Shown here in pieces: positions 25,947 through 38,303 of a stretch of 64,000 bases of DNA; the first letter of the stretch is position 1; each line of letters starts with the position of its first letter. Source of the DNA: Lactobacillus taiwanensis DSM 21401 (GTDB taxonomy: Bacteria > Bacillota > Bacilli > Lactobacillales > Lactobacillaceae). The stretch covers positions 492,097 to 556,096 of the forward strand of contig NZ_AYZG01000051.1 of NCBI RefSeq assembly GCF_001436695.1. Direction: 5' to 3'. Both the position numbers and the translations under genes were made by a program. The notes beneath the pieces are model-generated. The model did not search any database. It saw only the letters and a list, made by a program, of their open reading frames with translations, and had not been told where the DNA came from.

Positions 25947-25974
25947 ATTTTACAATTCTAGATCTTTTTCTCAA
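25947..25974 (-). promoter_or_regulatory. Promoter of pta-tsaE
   Basis: On the minus strand TTGAGA (25974-25969), 16-bp spacer, TAAAAT (25952-25947), with AAGGAAGG as ribosome site downstream. Confidence 0.5.
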
Positions 25975-25982
25975 AGTAAAAA

Positions 25983-26678
25983 CTATGCTAGATCAGATTG
26001 ACTAACTTCTTGTGGTAGTTGCCAATCAATTGGACTTTCATCAAACTTAATCAAGGCATCATTACATCTAGAAAATGGACGGGATCCAAAAAAACCTCGA
26101 TCTGCTGAAAAAGGACTTGGATGTGGGGATTTAATAATTACATTTTTTTCTTGATCAATTAAAGGTATTTTGTTTTGGGCAAATCTTCCCCATAAAATAA
26201 ACACTACTTTTCCTCGATCACTCAAGGCTTTAATAGCCGCATCTGTAATAGTCTCCCAACCTTTTCCCTGATGTCCATTTGCATTACCATATGGTACTGT
26301 CAAGACCGCATTCAAAAGTAATACTCCCTGATCAGCCCATTTCTTTAAATATCCGTGATTTACGGGAATTGCACCAACGTCATCATACAATTCCTTATAG
26401 ATATTTTTTAATGATGGAGGAAGGGGTACTCCAGGATTTACACTGAAACTCATCCCCGTGGCCTGGCCCGGATTATGATATGGATCTTGACCCAAAATCA
26501 CAACTTTAGTGTCCGCAAAAGGTGTTAGTTTAAAAGCAGTAAAAATATGATACATATCTGGGAAAATCTGCTTTGTTTGATATTCTTCTTTTAAAAAATC
26601 ATGTAATTGATGATATTGCTGGCTTTCAAAAGCTGGAGCCAAAATTTCATCCCAATCGTTGCCAATTAATTTTTTCAT
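25983..26678 (-). CDS. ung: Uracil-DNA glycosylase
   Basis: 231-residue family 1 UDG that removes uracil from DNA. The catalytic water-activating loop [16 protein letters not shown] (about 63-78), the [11 protein letters not shown] segment and the DNA-intercalation loop [13 protein letters not shown] (about 186-198, His187-type catalytic residue) are present. Length is normal. Located between pta and a divergent HAD gene. Confidence 0.97.
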   Translation of the reverse strand: MKKLIGNDWDEILAPAFESQQYHQLHDFLKEEYQTKQIFPDMYHIFTAFKLTPFADTKVVILGQDPYHNPGQATGMSFSVNPGVPLPPSLKNIYKELYDDVGAIPVNHGYLKKWADQGVLLLNAVLTVPYGNANGHQGKGWETITDAAIKALSDRGKVVFILWGRFAQNKIPLIDQEKNVIIKSPHPSPFSADRGFFGSRPFSRCNDALIKFDESPIDWQLPQEVSQSDLA

Positions 26679-26754
26679 ATTTATTCTATCCTCTTATACC
26701 TCTAAGAAATCCAAGTTCATGATATCATATAGATAAAAGATTGGAGGACTTAAA

Positions 26755-27615
26755 ATGATTAAACTCATTGCAAGTGATATGGACGGCACTTTATTAAACA
26801 AAAAAATGCAAATTTCATCTGAAAATATTGCTGCTATTAAAGAAGCTCAAGCAAAGGGTGTTGAATTTTTAGTAGCTACAGGAAGAGCTCCTTCTGAATC
26901 TCAAGGAATTCTAGCTAAAGCCGGCCTTCATACTGGTTTTATTAATTTAAATGGTGCCATGGTTTTCAATACTGCTGGTAAATTAATCGTAGATGAACCT
27001 ATTCCCAAAGAACAAAGCATTAAGATTAACCAATTACTTAAAAAATCTGGTTTTTACTTTGAAATTGTGGCTGCTGATAATGTTTATTCTGATTCTCGCT
27101 TAAGAAGAATTGCTAATTTTTCTGATCTTCTAGTTAACCTCAATAAAAAACTAACCTTCAAAAAAGCCGTTTCTTTTACTGCTGGTTCTGATGAAATAAT
27201 GAAAATTAAATATGTTCCCGATTTTAAAACTTTGCTTGAAAAGCCATCATTTGAAGCAATGAAATTCGTTGCTTTTCATCCAGATGGTCCCAAAGTATTT
27301 GAACATATTTGCGAAGAAATTAAAAAAATGGGCAACTTAATTGTTACTGCAAGTTCTTCAACTAATATCGAAATTAATAATATTAAAGCTCAAAAGGGTA
27401 TTGCTTTAATGGACTATGCAAAATTGCAAGGTTATAAGCCAGATGAAGTAATGGCAATCGGTGATAATCTTAACGATGAATCAATGATTAGAATGGCTGG
27501 TGTAGGCGTTGCAATGGAAAATGCAGCTCCAGCGATTAAAGAAATCGCTAACTTCATTACTAAAAATAATAATGAAAACGGTGTTGCCTATGCTATTCGA
27601 CACTTCTGTAAATAA
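26755..27615 (+). CDS. Cof-type HAD-IIB sugar phosphatase
   Basis: 286-residue HAD hydrolase of the YidA/Cof type. Motif I ASDMDGTLLNKK is at residues 5-16, motif II ATGRAPSE near 41-48, the Lys of motif III in AQKGIALMDYA near residue 220 and motif IV GDNLNDESMI near 240-249. The middle cap domain is of the C2 type. TTGGAGGA gives a strong ribosome site. The substrate is not known. Shares the same architecture as the gene at 14835-15650. Confidence 0.92.
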   Translation: MIKLIASDMDGTLLNKKMQISSENIAAIKEAQAKGVEFLVATGRAPSESQGILAKAGLHTGFINLNGAMVFNTAGKLIVDEPIPKEQSIKINQLLKKSGFYFEIVAADNVYSDSRLRRIANFSDLLVNLNKKLTFKKAVSFTAGSDEIMKIKYVPDFKTLLEKPSFEAMKFVAFHPDGPKVFEHICEEIKKMGNLIVTASSSTNIEINNIKAQKGIALMDYAKLQGYKPDEVMAIGDNLNDESMIRMAGVGVAMENAAPAIKEIANFITKNNNENGVAYAIRHFCK

Positions 27616-27646
27616 ACATAATTTTTCTTAAAGGGCAGATGAAATT

Positions 27647-28162
27647 ATGCGTTATACTGTGCAACTTACGCAAGGACAAACTTGTGGTCAAATTCCAGTA
27701 AAAAATCGACAGGGAGAAATTGTTTATATCTTAAAGGGTAATTTAAATGAATTTAATCAACCAATTATCTTAACTGACATTAATCATAACGAAATTGGAC
27801 GCCTCTACTTAGATTCTAACCATATTCTAGCTAGTTATAGCGTAGACGTAGTTAATCACTCATTAGTTAAAGTCAAAAAATTAAATAGTCGCTTTACTAA
27901 TCTATTTTATATTACTCGACTAAATTATTGGGTTGAAGGAAGTCTAAAACAAGGACGATACAGTTTCTATTCTGGAATAAAAAAAGTGGCTAATGTTTAT
28001 TCACTAGTCACCGATACAGGTCTCACTTGGACTTGTGATATATCACGTCCAGAAGATGTGCCCTTTATTATTTTGATTAGCTTATTATTTACCCAATGGC
28101 ATACTAAGCCTTTACTTTTACCCACTTTTAATTTTCAAAACAGGATTAGTGCTCCTTCTTAA
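27647..28162 (+). CDS. Uncharacterised protein, possibly of the tubby-like/LURP-one fold
   Basis: 171 residues, no signal peptide, with a weakly hydrophobic C-terminal segment (about 142-160). It is mostly beta-strand pattern with short turn motifs (KNRQGEIVYILKGN, LTDINHNEIGRLYLD), which recalls LURP-one/YxjI-type proteins. The resemblance is by eye only. It starts 31 nt after the HAD gene and probably shares its transcript. The end overlaps the convergent TetR-like gene by 4 nt, so no terminator separates them. Confidence 0.65.
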   Translation: MRYTVQLTQGQTCGQIPVKNRQGEIVYILKGNLNEFNQPIILTDINHNEIGRLYLDSNHILASYSVDVVNHSLVKVKKLNSRFTNLFYITRLNYWVEGSLKQGRYSFYSGIKKVANVYSLVTDTGLTWTCDISRPEDVPFIILISLLFTQWHTKPLLLPTFNFQNRISAPS

Positions 28163-28725
28163 TCAAATTTCAAATAATAGTGCGAAAAATCGAAAACTTG
28201 ATGTTGGGAAGAACAAAGCTGATTTTGAAAATCTATTAATTCAATAATTATTACTAAGTCTTCTAATAAACAGCTAAAGTCCTCATTACATTCATGACTA
28301 ATCCAAAAACAAATTCGGTCATATAGTATATTGGCTAGCTGTTTAACAATAAGTTCTGAAAAACTGCCTCTTTTATGAGCATAAGATCGAATATACTGAA
28401 AAAAGTGTCCTCTCATTTTTTCACACATACAATCTTTTTCACTCAAATGGTATGCGTTATAAAAATATTGTTTATGCTTTTGAATGTAACCACATAAATT
28501 ATGAAGGAGCTGTTTTAAACTGTTCCCTTTTTCTTTACGCAACTTTCTTAATTCTGATAGAATGCAAGCTTCGATACAATTATTTATTTTTCCGTAACGT
28601 AAATAAAAAGTTTTTCTACTAATTTTCGCTTCAATACAGAGTTTAGAGATATTTACTTTTTTTACATCAGATTGAGATAACATATCATGTAAAGCTACTT
28701 GAATTCTTTCCATCTCCGCTAACAT
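28159..28725 (-). CDS. TetR-like transcriptional regulator
   Basis: 188 residues. The N-terminal helix-turn-helix pattern (MLSQSDVKKVNISKLCIEAKIS..., then RKTFYLRYG) fits the TetR/AcrR family, with the K-T-F-Y-x-R-Y/F-x-K recognition signature at about residues 53-60. The C-terminal ligand domain is Cys- and His-rich (CMCEKM, CSSQHQ) and not recognisable. The target is unknown; the adjacent genes are the convergent unknown protein and the GNAT gene downstream. It is not the usual divergent arrangement with a transporter. Confidence 0.72.
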   Translation of the reverse strand: MLAEMERIQVALHDMLSQSDVKKVNISKLCIEAKISRKTFYLRYGKINNCIEACILSELRKLRKEKGNSLKQLLHNLCGYIQKHKQYFYNAYHLSEKDCMCEKMRGHFFQYIRSYAHKRGSFSELIVKQLANILYDRICFWISHECNEDFSCLLEDLVIIIELIDFQNQLCSSQHQVFDFSHYYLKFD

Positions 28726-28865
28726 GGTATATAATTTTTCCTTTCTAAAATACTAATAGATCCCAGTCTTTAAGCAGTTTTTTACTTTATCAGGTTTTAA
28801 AATTATACGCAATAGCAATAATGTATATAGTGTTATTTTTAAATATTTCTTTAAATTTAAGCAAA

Positions 28866-28910
28866 AAAATAGAATCAATTCATAATTGAATTGATTCTAT
28901 TTTATTTTTT
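28866..28910 (-). terminator. Terminator of the rnr-smpB-GNAT unit
   Basis: A 17-bp stem (28866-28882 with 28887-28903) and loop TAAT. On the minus strand TTTTTTTGC follows. It separates the acetyltransferase gene from the TetR-like gene. Confidence 0.85.
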
Positions 28911-29478
28911 AACCTACTTTTTTGATCATATGATCATACATTCTATCCCCAATCGTCATAGTAGATGTTGTCTTGAATCCTATATAGTCATATAAACGGG
29001 CAGCTCTAGGATTATCTTGATCCACATTTAAGCTAACTTTTTTGTATCCATTCTGCTTTGCAATCTCAGGTGCAAGCTTAATTAGTTTTTGAGCAATCCC
29101 TTCTCCCCAATGTTTTGGAGAAACAGCAATTGCATCTAAATACCACTCATGTGGCAAGGCTTCTTTATCAGAAAATACAATCGTATCTAGTGGCAAGCCA
29201 ACTTTTGGATAAGCACTCTTTAATGAAATATCGATTAAGTTTTGATCATCATAACCATACATTACAATCAAACCAATTGGCCGATCCATTTCATCAGTTT
29301 CAACCCACATTCGATTATGAGAATAACGATAATGAGAAGAATAAAAACCATGCTTCATTAAATCATAAAATTGACTTTCTGGAAGTGCTTTAATAGTATC
29401 CATATCCATCTCATCAAAGATTTGTTTCAAAATTGGATAAACTAAGGGAAAATCAGTTAATTTTGCCTTTCTAATCAT
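28909..29478 (-). CDS. GNAT-family N-acetyltransferase
   Basis: 189-residue GNAT protein. The acetyl-CoA-binding motif A is visible as LDAIAVSPKHWGEGIAQKLIKLA at about residues 113-135 (the Q/RxxGxG/A form is HWGEGIA), with motif B SLNVDQDNPRAARLYDYIGF near 149-168. No substrate can be assigned. It follows smpB by 14 nt and is probably in the rnr-smpB transcript. Confidence 0.9.
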   Translation of the reverse strand: MIRKAKLTDFPLVYPILKQIFDEMDMDTIKALPESQFYDLMKHGFYSSHYRYSHNRMWVETDEMDRPIGLIVMYGYDDQNLIDISLKSAYPKVGLPLDTIVFSDKEALPHEWYLDAIAVSPKHWGEGIAQKLIKLAPEIAKQNGYKKVSLNVDQDNPRAARLYDYIGFKTTSTMTIGDRMYDHMIKKVG

Positions 29479-29492
29479 TTATAATTCACCTA

Positions 29493-29948
29493 CTAAATCC
29501 CATACTTACGATGAATTTCACGGTCTTGATCACGCTTTTTAATAGTTTGACGTTTATCGTATTGCTTCTTACCTTGTCCTACACCAATTAAAACCTTGGC
29601 AAATCCATGCTTTAAATAGACTTTTAAAGGAATAATAGCCATTCCCTGTTGAGCTTGAATTCCAGCTAGACGAGCAATTTCTTTCTTATGAAGCAACAAG
29701 CGCCGTGATCGTAAAGGATCATGATTATAGCGATTACCTTCTTTATATTCACTAATATGAACATTTTCTAAAAAAGCAGATCCATTAATAATTTGAACAT
29801 ATCCGTCCCGCAAATTAATTCTACGTGCACGAATTGATTTAATTTCAGTTCCAGTTAACGCAATTCCGGCTTCAAGAGTTTCTTTAATAAAATAATCATG
29901 ACTTGCTTTTTTATTTTGAGCAATCAAATTATCTGCTTTTTGTTTCAT
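29493..29948 (-). CDS. smpB: tmRNA-binding protein SmpB
   Basis: 151-residue partner of tmRNA in trans-translation. Landmarks: [10 protein letters not shown] near residues 12-21, [28 protein letters not shown] near 27-54, and the C-terminal tail [24 protein letters not shown] that inserts in the decoding site. Located 14 nt after rnr, whose product degrades mRNAs from stalled ribosomes together with SmpB. The tmRNA gene is at 1256-1618. Confidence 0.97.
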   Translation of the reverse strand: MKQKADNLIAQNKKASHDYFIKETLEAGIALTGTEIKSIRARRINLRDGYVQIINGSAFLENVHISEYKEGNRYNHDPLRSRRLLLHKKEIARLAGIQAQQGMAIIPLKVYLKHGFAKVLIGVGQGKKQYDKRQTIKKRDQDREIHRKYGI

Positions 29949-29962
29949 CGTTTTCTTCCTAA

Positions 29963-32305
29963 TTAATTTTTATTAGACTTGACAGCTGTTGTTTTACGAT
30001 GACGAATCTTAAAATTATGGCCATTATTTATGTGAGAAGTGTTGTTATTTCTCTTATTTCCACCATTTTTACGTCCTTTATCAAAGCTACGTTTTCCACG
30101 ATTATTACTTCTTTGAGGACGTTTTGGTGCATTCGGATCATAAATTTCAAAGTCTAACTGATGTTGCTCCACATCAGCTCTAATCAACTTCACTTTAATC
30201 GGCATACCAATCTTAAATTGTTTATGAGAATTACGACCAGTTAAAGTTAATGACTTTTCATCAAAATTATAATAATCATCATTCAAATTAGAAATATGAA
30301 TCAAACCCTCAACAGTATTCGGTAATTGAATAAACATACCGAAACTAGTTACTGAAGAAACAATGGCATCAAAAGTTTGACCTACCTTATCAGCCATAAA
30401 TTCAGTCATCTTCAAATCGTTGACACCACGTTCAGTATCAATTGATTTTCTTTCTTGAGTTGAAGTTTGTTCTGCAACATCAGGAAGTTGTGACTTAAAG
30501 TGCTTTTGTACACCTTCATCCATATTTTGATCAGCATATTCGTGAATCATTCTGTGAACCATCAAATCAGAATAACGACGAATTGGTGAAGTAAAGTGAG
30601 TATAGTACTTAGCAGCCAAGCCAAAGTGACCAAGGGGTTCTGGAGAATAATGTGCTTGCTTCAAACTACGAAGCATCATCATTTGAACAACAGCTTCCTC
30701 TGGAGTTCCTTCAGTTTTGGCAACAATCTTTTGTAAATCCTTTGGCTTTACATCATTTGGATCTGCTTTTACGTTTAAGCCAAATGCGCTAACAAATTCA
30801 AAGAATGATTGCATTTTTTCTTGATCGGGAGTCTCATGAACACGATAAAGAAATGGTGCATGTTTCTTATAATAGTCTTCAGCAACAGTTTCATTGGCCA
30901 TTAACATGAACGATTCAATCATTTTTTCTGCTGTTCCACGTTCATGAAGAACAATGTCAGTTGGCTTACCCTTATCATCAACTATAATTTTTGCTTCTGG
31001 TTCTTCAAAATCAATTGCTCCACGTTGATGACGTTTCTTATACAAAATATTATGTAGATCTGCCATTTCATGAAGCATCGGAGCTGCATCAGAATACTTT
31101 TGTTCTAATTTTTCATGATTATTTGGATCAAGAACCTTATTAACATTATTATATGTTAAACGTCCGTGAGACTTCATTACCGACGGATAAATACGGTAGC
31201 CAACACGTTTACCTTCTGGCGTAATTTCCATATCACAGGAAAGTACTAAACGTTCTACACCTTCATTCAGTGAACAAATACCATTTGATAATCTAAATGG
31301 CAACATTGGAATAACGCGGTCAACTAAATAAGTACTATTTCCTCGTGCAAGGGCTTCCTTATCTAATGGAGTCCCTTCTTTTACATAGTGAGAAACATCT
31401 GCAATGTGCACACCTAAATGGTAATTTCCATTAGGTAATTTCCAAACTACAACAGCATCATCAAAGTCTTTTGAATCATCCCCATCAATTGTTACTGCAG
31501 GTTGATCAGTAATATCTACACGCTTAGCCTTTTCTTCTTCAGTAACATGGTCAGGAATACTATTTGCCTGGTCCATAGCTTCTTCTGGCCAATCAGTACG
31601 TATATCATTATCAACAACAATTGACATAATATCTACGCCAGGATCATTCTTATTACCAATTGTGAGAAGAGCTACACCTTGCATCTCATCAGGTTGATCT
31701 TCATCAGGATACTTAGTAATAGAAACTTTAACCATATCGCCCATTTGTGGCTTAACACCATTATCAGTGATATTAATTTTATACTTCTTTAATTTACGAT
31801 TTTCACTAACGACATATCCATAAAAGCCACTAGATTTTACAAGCTCATCAGAATAAGGATGAAATTCTCCAACTAAGGTTTCGACACCACGTTCCGTAAT
31901 TTCTTCAATTTGACCTTCTGGTCCTTTGCCATTCCATGGATTAGCACCAGCAATAATCTTTACCTTAACATGATCTCCATCAATAGCGAACTTAGTATTA
32001 TGTTTATCAATAAAAGCATCTTCCATGCTTTCATCATCAAATCTAACAAAACCAAATCCTTTATCATTTGCTTTAAAAGTACCTTCAGCAACTGTATTTA
32101 ACTGATTCAATTGATACTTTCCCTGACCATCAGTTACGATTTTTTTACTATGCTCTAAAAAAGTTAGGGCCTTAACAAGATCTGGAAAGTTTAATCTTTG
32201 ATTGCGACTTAAATCATTTTCAAGTTGATCTACATCATATTGTTCTTGAGGATTATGTCTAAATGTTTCATAAACATCAGCTAAAACTCGTTCATTCTGT
32301 GTCAT
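29963..32305 (-). CDS. rnr: Ribonuclease R
   Basis: 780-residue 3'-5' exoribonuclease. Order: an N-terminal winged-helix region (about 1-65), two cold-shock OB domains (about 65-230), the RNB catalytic domain (about 255-580) with the acidic motif [12 protein letters not shown] near 272-283 for metal binding, an S1 domain (about 630-715) and a basic, low-complexity tail rich in Lys, Arg and Asn. It degrades structured RNA and works with tmRNA/SmpB. Transcribed downstream of secG, the standard secG-rnr-smpB order. Confidence 0.97.
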   Translation of the reverse strand: MTQNERVLADVYETFRHNPQEQYDVDQLENDLSRNQRLNFPDLVKALTFLEHSKKIVTDGQGKYQLNQLNTVAEGTFKANDKGFGFVRFDDESMEDAFIDKHNTKFAIDGDHVKVKIIAGANPWNGKGPEGQIEEITERGVETLVGEFHPYSDELVKSSGFYGYVVSENRKLKKYKINITDNGVKPQMGDMVKVSITKYPDEDQPDEMQGVALLTIGNKNDPGVDIMSIVVDNDIRTDWPEEAMDQANSIPDHVTEEEKAKRVDITDQPAVTIDGDDSKDFDDAVVVWKLPNGNYHLGVHIADVSHYVKEGTPLDKEALARGNSTYLVDRVIPMLPFRLSNGICSLNEGVERLVLSCDMEITPEGKRVGYRIYPSVMKSHGRLTYNNVNKVLDPNNHEKLEQKYSDAAPMLHEMADLHNILYKKRHQRGAIDFEEPEAKIIVDDKGKPTDIVLHERGTAEKMIESFMLMANETVAEDYYKKHAPFLYRVHETPDQEKMQSFFEFVSAFGLNVKADPNDVKPKDLQKIVAKTEGTPEEAVVQMMMLRSLKQAHYSPEPLGHFGLAAKYYTHFTSPIRRYSDLMVHRMIHEYADQNMDEGVQKHFKSQLPDVAEQTSTQERKSIDTERGVNDLKMTEFMADKVGQTFDAIVSSVTSFGMFIQLPNTVEGLIHISNLNDDYYNFDEKSLTLTGRNSHKQFKIGMPIKVKLIRADVEQHQLDFEIYDPNAPKRPQRSNNRGKRSFDKGRKNGGNKRNNNTSHINNGHNFKIRHRKTTAVKSNKN

Positions 32306-32354
32306 TTTTTAATTTGCCTCAATTTCTTTATAAGATAGTTAAGCTAAAAGAAAT

Positions 32355-32388
32355 TAAAAAAGCCCTCCCTACATCGGAAGGCTTTTTT
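32355..32388 (-). terminator. Terminator-like hairpin between secG and rnr
   Basis: AAAAAAGCCCTCC and GGAAGGCTTTTTT form an imperfect stem (one mismatch), with a TTTTTTAATTTC tail on the minus strand. It may only partly stop transcription from secG into rnr. Confidence 0.65.
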
Positions 32389-32621
32389 TACTTGGATGAA
32401 AGTACTGCCAAGATTAAAGCAAGAGCAAAAAAGAGAACCAATAAAACTGCGGTAATCCTTTCCATTAATGCTTCAAATCCACGCTTCTTTGTCTGGCCAC
32501 TAAATACTGCACCGCCGGACAATGCGTTTAAGGCATCTTGTTGCTTTTGCGGCTGCATCAATGTAGCAATAATAATTAAAAAGCTAACAATGATGAGTAG
32601 CGTCATGACGATATTATACAA
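32388..32621 (-). CDS. secG: Preprotein translocase subunit SecG
   Basis: 77-residue small membrane subunit of the SecYEG translocon. Two transmembrane helices lie at about residues 3-22 and 55-75, with the loop QPQKQQDALNALSGGAVFSGQTKKRG and its SGG(A) signature between. Located upstream of rnr and smpB, its conserved place in Firmicutes. Confidence 0.93.
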   Translation of the reverse strand: MYNIVMTLLIIVSFLIIIATLMQPQKQQDALNALSGGAVFSGQTKKRGFEALMERITAVLLVLFFALALILAVLSSK

Positions 32622-32685
32622 AGCGCTGCCTCCATTACCTAAATTTCTTACTGTAATGATTTTACCATATTTAACTAGCTAATGC

Positions 32686-32732
32686 TAAAAGAAAAAGGGA
32701 GTCACCTAAAGCAACGTCCCCTTTTCTTTATG
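32686..32732 (-). terminator. Terminator of the glycolytic cluster (after eno)
   Basis: AAAAGGGGAC and GACTCCCTTTTT (minus-strand reading, 32724-32690) form an imperfect stem with a T-rich tail. It falls between eno and secG. Confidence 0.6.
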
Positions 32733-32750
32733 TTTTAATCAATAATTAAA

Positions 32751-34067
<1,317 letters not shown>

Positions 34068-34093
34068 CTAATTCCGTTTAAATAAATTGTTAA

Positions 34094-34849
34094 TTAGTCT
34101 TGGTAGTTTACTAATGCTAAGAATGATTCGGGATCAAGTGAAGCACCACCAACTAAACCACCATCAATGTCAGGTTTAGACATTAATTCTTTTACATTAG
34201 CTGGTTTTACTGAACCACCATATTGAATACGAACATTTTCAGCAGTTTCTTCGTTGTACAAGTCTTTTACAGTTTCACGAATAGTCTTGCACATTTCTTC
34301 AGCTTGATCAGCAGAAGCAGTCTTACCAGTACCAATAGCCCAGATTGGTTCGTAAGCAATAACAAGCTTAGAAACTTGTTCTGCAGTTAAACCATCTAAA
34401 GCAGCCTTAATTTGAGCAACTACCCATTCATCTTGCTTGTTAGCTTCACGAGTTTCAAGAGATTCACCACAGCAAATAATTGGTGTTACGCCATTAGCAA
34501 ATAAAGCCTTAGCTTTTTTGTTAATGTCTTCATCAGTTTCGTGGAAGTAACCACGACGTTCTGAGTGGCCAATAATACAGTAGTCAATACCCATTTCGTT
34601 TAAAACCTTAGGTGAAGTTTCACCAGTGAATGCACCTTCAACTTCGAAGTATGCATTTTCTGCACCAGTATGTAAATTTGAACCTTCAGCAGTTTTCTTT
34701 AAAACATAAAGGTCAACTGCAGGAGCAGCAATAACTGATTCTACTTTACTTGGGTCTGGTAACTTACCCTTAACTGCGTTAACAAATTCAATAGTTTGTT
34801 CAGGGTTCATATGTAATTTCCAGTTACCAGCAATAATTGGTGTACGCAT
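34094..34849 (-). CDS. tpiA: Triosephosphate isomerase
   Basis: 251-residue TIM-barrel enzyme that interconverts glyceraldehyde-3-phosphate and dihydroxyacetone phosphate. GNWKLHMN (8-15) has Asn and Lys, GHSERRGYF near 95-103 the catalytic His, [11 protein letters not shown] near 166-176 the Glu base and loop 6, and YGGSVKP near 210-216 the phosphate site. Located 19 nt after pgk and 44 nt before eno. Confidence 0.98.
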
Positions 34850-34868
34850 TTAAAAATTCCTCCTAATT

Positions 34869-36080
34869 TTACTTGTCAGAAACGCAAGCGATTCCTGGTA
34901 ATTCTTTACCTTCAAGGTAGTTAAGTGAAGCACCACCACCAGTAGAAATGTGGCTAATCTTAGGAGCAATTCCCAATTGCTTAGCAGCAGCAGTTGAATC
35001 CCCACCACCGATAATAGTTACGGCGTCCTTCAAGTCAGCTAATGCACGACCAACTTCCAAAGTACCTTCTGCGTAGTTTGGCATTTCGAAAGCACCCATA
35101 GGTCCGTTCCAAACAACAGTCTTAGCATCCTTTAAGATGTCTCTGAATTTTTCAACAGTCTTAGGACCAATGTCAAGACCCATTTCGTTGTCAGGAATAT
35201 CATCACCAACAACTTCATGAGGAGCATCGTTTGAGAATTCAGTTGCAGCAACGTTATCTACAGGCAATACAATCTTGTCGCCTGCTTTTTCTAATAATTC
35301 TTTTGCAAGTTCAACTTTATCAGCTTCAAATAATGATTTACCAATCTTGTGTCCTTGAGCTGCTAAGAAAGTGTAAGCCATACCACCACCGATTAAAATG
35401 TGGTCTGACTTAGGAATTAAGTTTTCAATAACACCAATCTTATCTGATACTTTTGCACCACCAAGAATAGTTACAAATGGATGAACTGGGTTTTCAACAG
35501 CGTCACCTAAGAACTTAATTTCCTTTTCAAGTAAGTAACCAGCTGCTGCAGGCTTACCTGCCTTCTTCATAGCAGTTGCAATACCAACATTTGAAGCGTG
35601 GCTTCTGTGAGCAGTACCGAATGCATCATTTACAAATACATCGCCAAGACTTGCCCAGTATTCGCCAAGTTTTGGATCATTCTTAGATTCACGTTTACCA
35701 AAGTCATTGTCAATATCTTGGAATCTAGTATTTTCAAGAACAACAACGTCACCATCTTTCATTTTATCGATGGTTTCTTCAACTTCTTTACCTTCATTTT
35801 CTGGTACAAAAGTTACAGGCTTTTCTAATAATTCGCTTAAACGTTCTGCAACTGGACGTAATGATAATTCTTTCTTGTCAGCATCTGATTTTACACGACC
35901 CAAGTGACTAAGCAAGATTGCCTTACCACCATGTTCAATAATGTACTTAATAGTTGGCAAAGCAGCAACGATACGGTTGTCATCACCAATAACACCATTT
36001 TTAATTGGAACATTGAAGTCAACACGAACTAAAACTTTTTTACCTTTAAGATCAAGGTCTGAAACGATTAATTTAGCCAT
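34869..36080 (-). CDS. pgk: Phosphoglycerate kinase
   Basis: 403-residue kinase producing ATP from 1,3-bisphosphoglycerate. Landmarks: [13 protein letters not shown] near 14-26, HLGR near 59-62, AHRSHAS near 157-163, GGAKVSDKI near 207-215 and the C-terminal GGGDSTAA nucleotide site near 353-360. It follows gap, separated by a hairpin at 36112-36147, and has an AGGTAAA-type ribosome site. Confidence 0.98.
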   Translation of the reverse strand: MAKLIVSDLDLKGKKVLVRVDFNVPIKNGVIGDDNRIVAALPTIKYIIEHGGKAILLSHLGRVKSDADKKELSLRPVAERLSELLEKPVTFVPENEGKEVEETIDKMKDGDVVVLENTRFQDIDNDFGKRESKNDPKLGEYWASLGDVFVNDAFGTAHRSHASNVGIATAMKKAGKPAAAGYLLEKEIKFLGDAVENPVHPFVTILGGAKVSDKIGVIENLIPKSDHILIGGGMAYTFLAAQGHKIGKSLFEADKVELAKELLEKAGDKIVLPVDNVAATEFSNDAPHEVVGDDIPDNEMGLDIGPKTVEKFRDILKDAKTVVWNGPMGAFEMPNYAEGTLEVGRALADLKDAVTIIGGGDSTAAAKQLGIAPKISHISTGGGASLNYLEGKELPGIACVSDK

Positions 36081-36111
36081 TTAAATTAATTTACCTCCGA
36101 TAGATTATTTG

Positions 36112-36147
36112 AAAAAAGGCGGAGGAAGTAATTCCCTCCGCCTTCTC
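36112..36147 (-). terminator. Strong hairpin between gap and pgk
   Basis: GGCGGAGG (36118-36125) pairs with CCTCCGCC (36135-36142) and a T-run follows on the minus strand. In gap-pgk clusters such a hairpin commonly ends part of the transcripts, giving a shorter abundant gap mRNA. Confidence 0.8.
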
Positions 36148-36182
36148 TCGTCTGCTTACTAAAATCAATAATTAATTAATGA

Positions 36183-37199
36183 TTAAAGAGTAGCAAATTT
36201 CAATAAAGTACGAACCATTTGGCAAGTGAATGAGTATTCGTTGTCGTACCAAGCAACAGTCTTAACTAATTGCTTGTCACCTGCAGTAGTTACCATGGTT
36301 TGAGTTGGGTCAAAGATTGAACCAGCAGTCATACCTAAAACGTCGCTAGAAACGATGTTGTGGTCATTGTATGCAAATGAAGGACTTTCGTACTTCTTAA
36401 CTGCTTCGTTAACTTCGTCAGCAGTTACATCCTTGCTTAAGATTGAAACTAATTCAGTTACAGAACCATCTGGAACTGGAACACGTTGTGCGTGACCGTT
36501 CAACTTACCATTCAATTCTGGAACAACAAGACCAATAGCCTTAGCAGCACCAGTTGAGTGAGGAATAATGTTGATAGCTGCAGCACGAGCAGAACGTAAG
36601 TTACCACCACGTACAGGACCATCTAAAAGCATTTGAGTTGAAGTGTAAGCGTGGATAGTAGTCATAGTACCAACTTCAATACCAAATTCTTTTTGTAAAG
36701 CATTAACCATTGGTGCCAATGAGTTAGTAGTACATGAACCAGCTGAAACAATCTTGTCATCAGCAGTCAAAGTATCATCGTTTACGCCGTAAACAATGGT
36801 CTTCAAGTCTGAACCAGCAGGTGCAGAAATTAATACACGCTTTGCACCAGCCTTAAGGTGAGCTTCTGACTTAGCTTTGCTAGTGTAGAAACCAGTACAT
36901 TCAAGAACGAAGTCAACGCCATCATTCTTAACCCAAGGAATGTTTTGTGCTTGTGGTTCAGCGTAAACACGGTACTTCTTACCGTCAACTACGATTGAAT
37001 CATCAGTTGCTGAAACTTCGTGGTTGAAAGTACCATGAGTTGAGTCGTACTTAAGTAAGTGAGCTAAAAGTGCTGGAGTAGTCAAGTCGTTGATTGCAAC
37101 AACTTCGATATCTGAAGACTTTTCGCCTAAATCCATAATACGACGGAATGCTAAACGACCAATACGGCCGAAACCGTTAATACCAATTTTAACTGTCAT
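36183..37199 (-). CDS. gap: Glyceraldehyde-3-phosphate dehydrogenase
   Basis: 338-residue NAD-dependent enzyme. Landmarks: [15 protein letters not shown] (6-20), the catalytic cysteine in SAGSCTTN near residues 153-160, HAYTSTQ near 181-187 with the active-site His, and WYDNEYSF near 317-324. The Asp at the end of the second strand (AINDLT) indicates NAD preference. Downstream of its regulator cggR and upstream of pgk. Confidence 0.98.
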   Translation of the reverse strand: MTVKIGINGFGRIGRLAFRRIMDLGEKSSDIEVVAINDLTTPALLAHLLKYDSTHGTFNHEVSATDDSIVVDGKKYRVYAEPQAQNIPWVKNDGVDFVLECTGFYTSKAKSEAHLKAGAKRVLISAPAGSDLKTIVYGVNDDTLTADDKIVSAGSCTTNSLAPMVNALQKEFGIEVGTMTTIHAYTSTQMLLDGPVRGGNLRSARAAAINIIPHSTGAAKAIGLVVPELNGKLNGHAQRVPVPDGSVTELVSILSKDVTADEVNEAVKKYESPSFAYNDHNIVSSDVLGMTAGSIFDPTQTMVTTAGDKQLVKTVAWYDNEYSFTCQMVRTLLKFATL

Positions 37200-37254
37200 A
37201 TCCTATTATTCCTCCTTAGGAAATATGTAAGTAACAATTTATTTTAAACGGGAA

Positions 37255-38286
37255 TTACTTCCCCTTTAAAACCAAGTTTGAGGCTCCTTCATCCGTGATC
37301 AACCACGTCTGTTTAGGAGCATGATGCATGTAAGCTACGATTGCTGCAGCCTTGCTAACGCCAGCAGCAATTGCAAATACATGAGGTATTTTATCAAGAT
37401 CTTCTAATTGAAGTCCGATACGTGGGATACGTTTAACAAGTCTGCCTTGTTGGTCGAAGAAATACCCGAAACATTCGGCCACAGCTCCATCATTTCGGAG
37501 GTTAGAACTAGCCATTACATCTAAGCCACGTCTTTTTGCCATGACATCTGCTTTGCCAATTCCATGTATCACCATATCACTATTATAAATGTTTGAAATC
37601 GCATTCGCAATATCTGTGTCTTGAAGTAATAAAGTCAAGGCCTCAGATGAGACATTCTCAGGAAGATATAAACCTTTATGCTTTCCGCCAGTCTCAGAAG
37701 CCATCATTTGAGCCACAGTATTGCTTTGAATTTCAACACTCTCTCCTACTGCCCCTCTGCCAGGAACAAATAATAAATCGCGATAACGACTTAATTTAGG
37801 AGAAAGATGACGTGCCACTCCTGCAACAGTAGTACCACCTAAGACAGTAATAATACTTTTTCCCAATGGTAATAACAAGTCAAGAGCCGAATTAAGTTGT
37901 TCACCCATTAAATCAACAACTCGATCTTGTCGATCCATATCACCAGGAACAATAATTGCACGATCAATTCCTAATTTTTGAGCCAGCTCAATTTCAGTTT
38001 GACTAGCATTAAATAGACGATCGATCAACGGAGCAGCTTCTTTTAGCGTTCTCTTTCCCTTATCCGTTAACTCCATGCCATAACTTTGAATATTAATTAG
38101 ACCTAATTGTCGTAAATAATCAGTTTCAGTACGCACATTGCGTTCACTTAATCCCAATTTTTTAGCAACAACTCGTCGCCCAACTGGAGCTAACAGCGAA
38201 ATCTGTTCAAGAACAAGAAAACGTTGCCGAATTATTTTTAAAACATCAGGAACTAAGCTTTGCAACAAGGTTAAATCCGAGTCCAT
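37255..38286 (-). CDS. cggR: Central glycolytic genes regulator CggR
   Basis: 343-residue SorC-family repressor that senses fructose-1,6-bisphosphate and controls the gap operon. The N-terminal winged HTH (about 28-65, with KKLGLSERNVRTETDYLRQLGLI) is followed by the sugar-phosphate-binding domain, with the ligand loop GGTTVAGVARHL near 148-159 and IGKADVMAKRRG near 243-254. It is the first gene of the glycolytic cluster with a clear promoter and candidate operators upstream. Confidence 0.94.
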   Translation of the reverse strand: MDSDLTLLQSLVPDVLKIIRQRFLVLEQISLLAPVGRRVVAKKLGLSERNVRTETDYLRQLGLINIQSYGMELTDKGKRTLKEAAPLIDRLFNASQTEIELAQKLGIDRAIIVPGDMDRQDRVVDLMGEQLNSALDLLLPLGKSIITVLGGTTVAGVARHLSPKLSRYRDLLFVPGRGAVGESVEIQSNTVAQMMASETGGKHKGLYLPENVSSEALTLLLQDTDIANAISNIYNSDMVIHGIGKADVMAKRRGLDVMASSNLRNDGAVAECFGYFFDQQGRLVKRIPRIGLQLEDLDKIPHVFAIAAGVSKAAAIVAYMHHAPKQTWLITDEGASNLVLKGK

Positions 38287-38303
38287 TGCTCGCTCCCTCT
38301 ATT

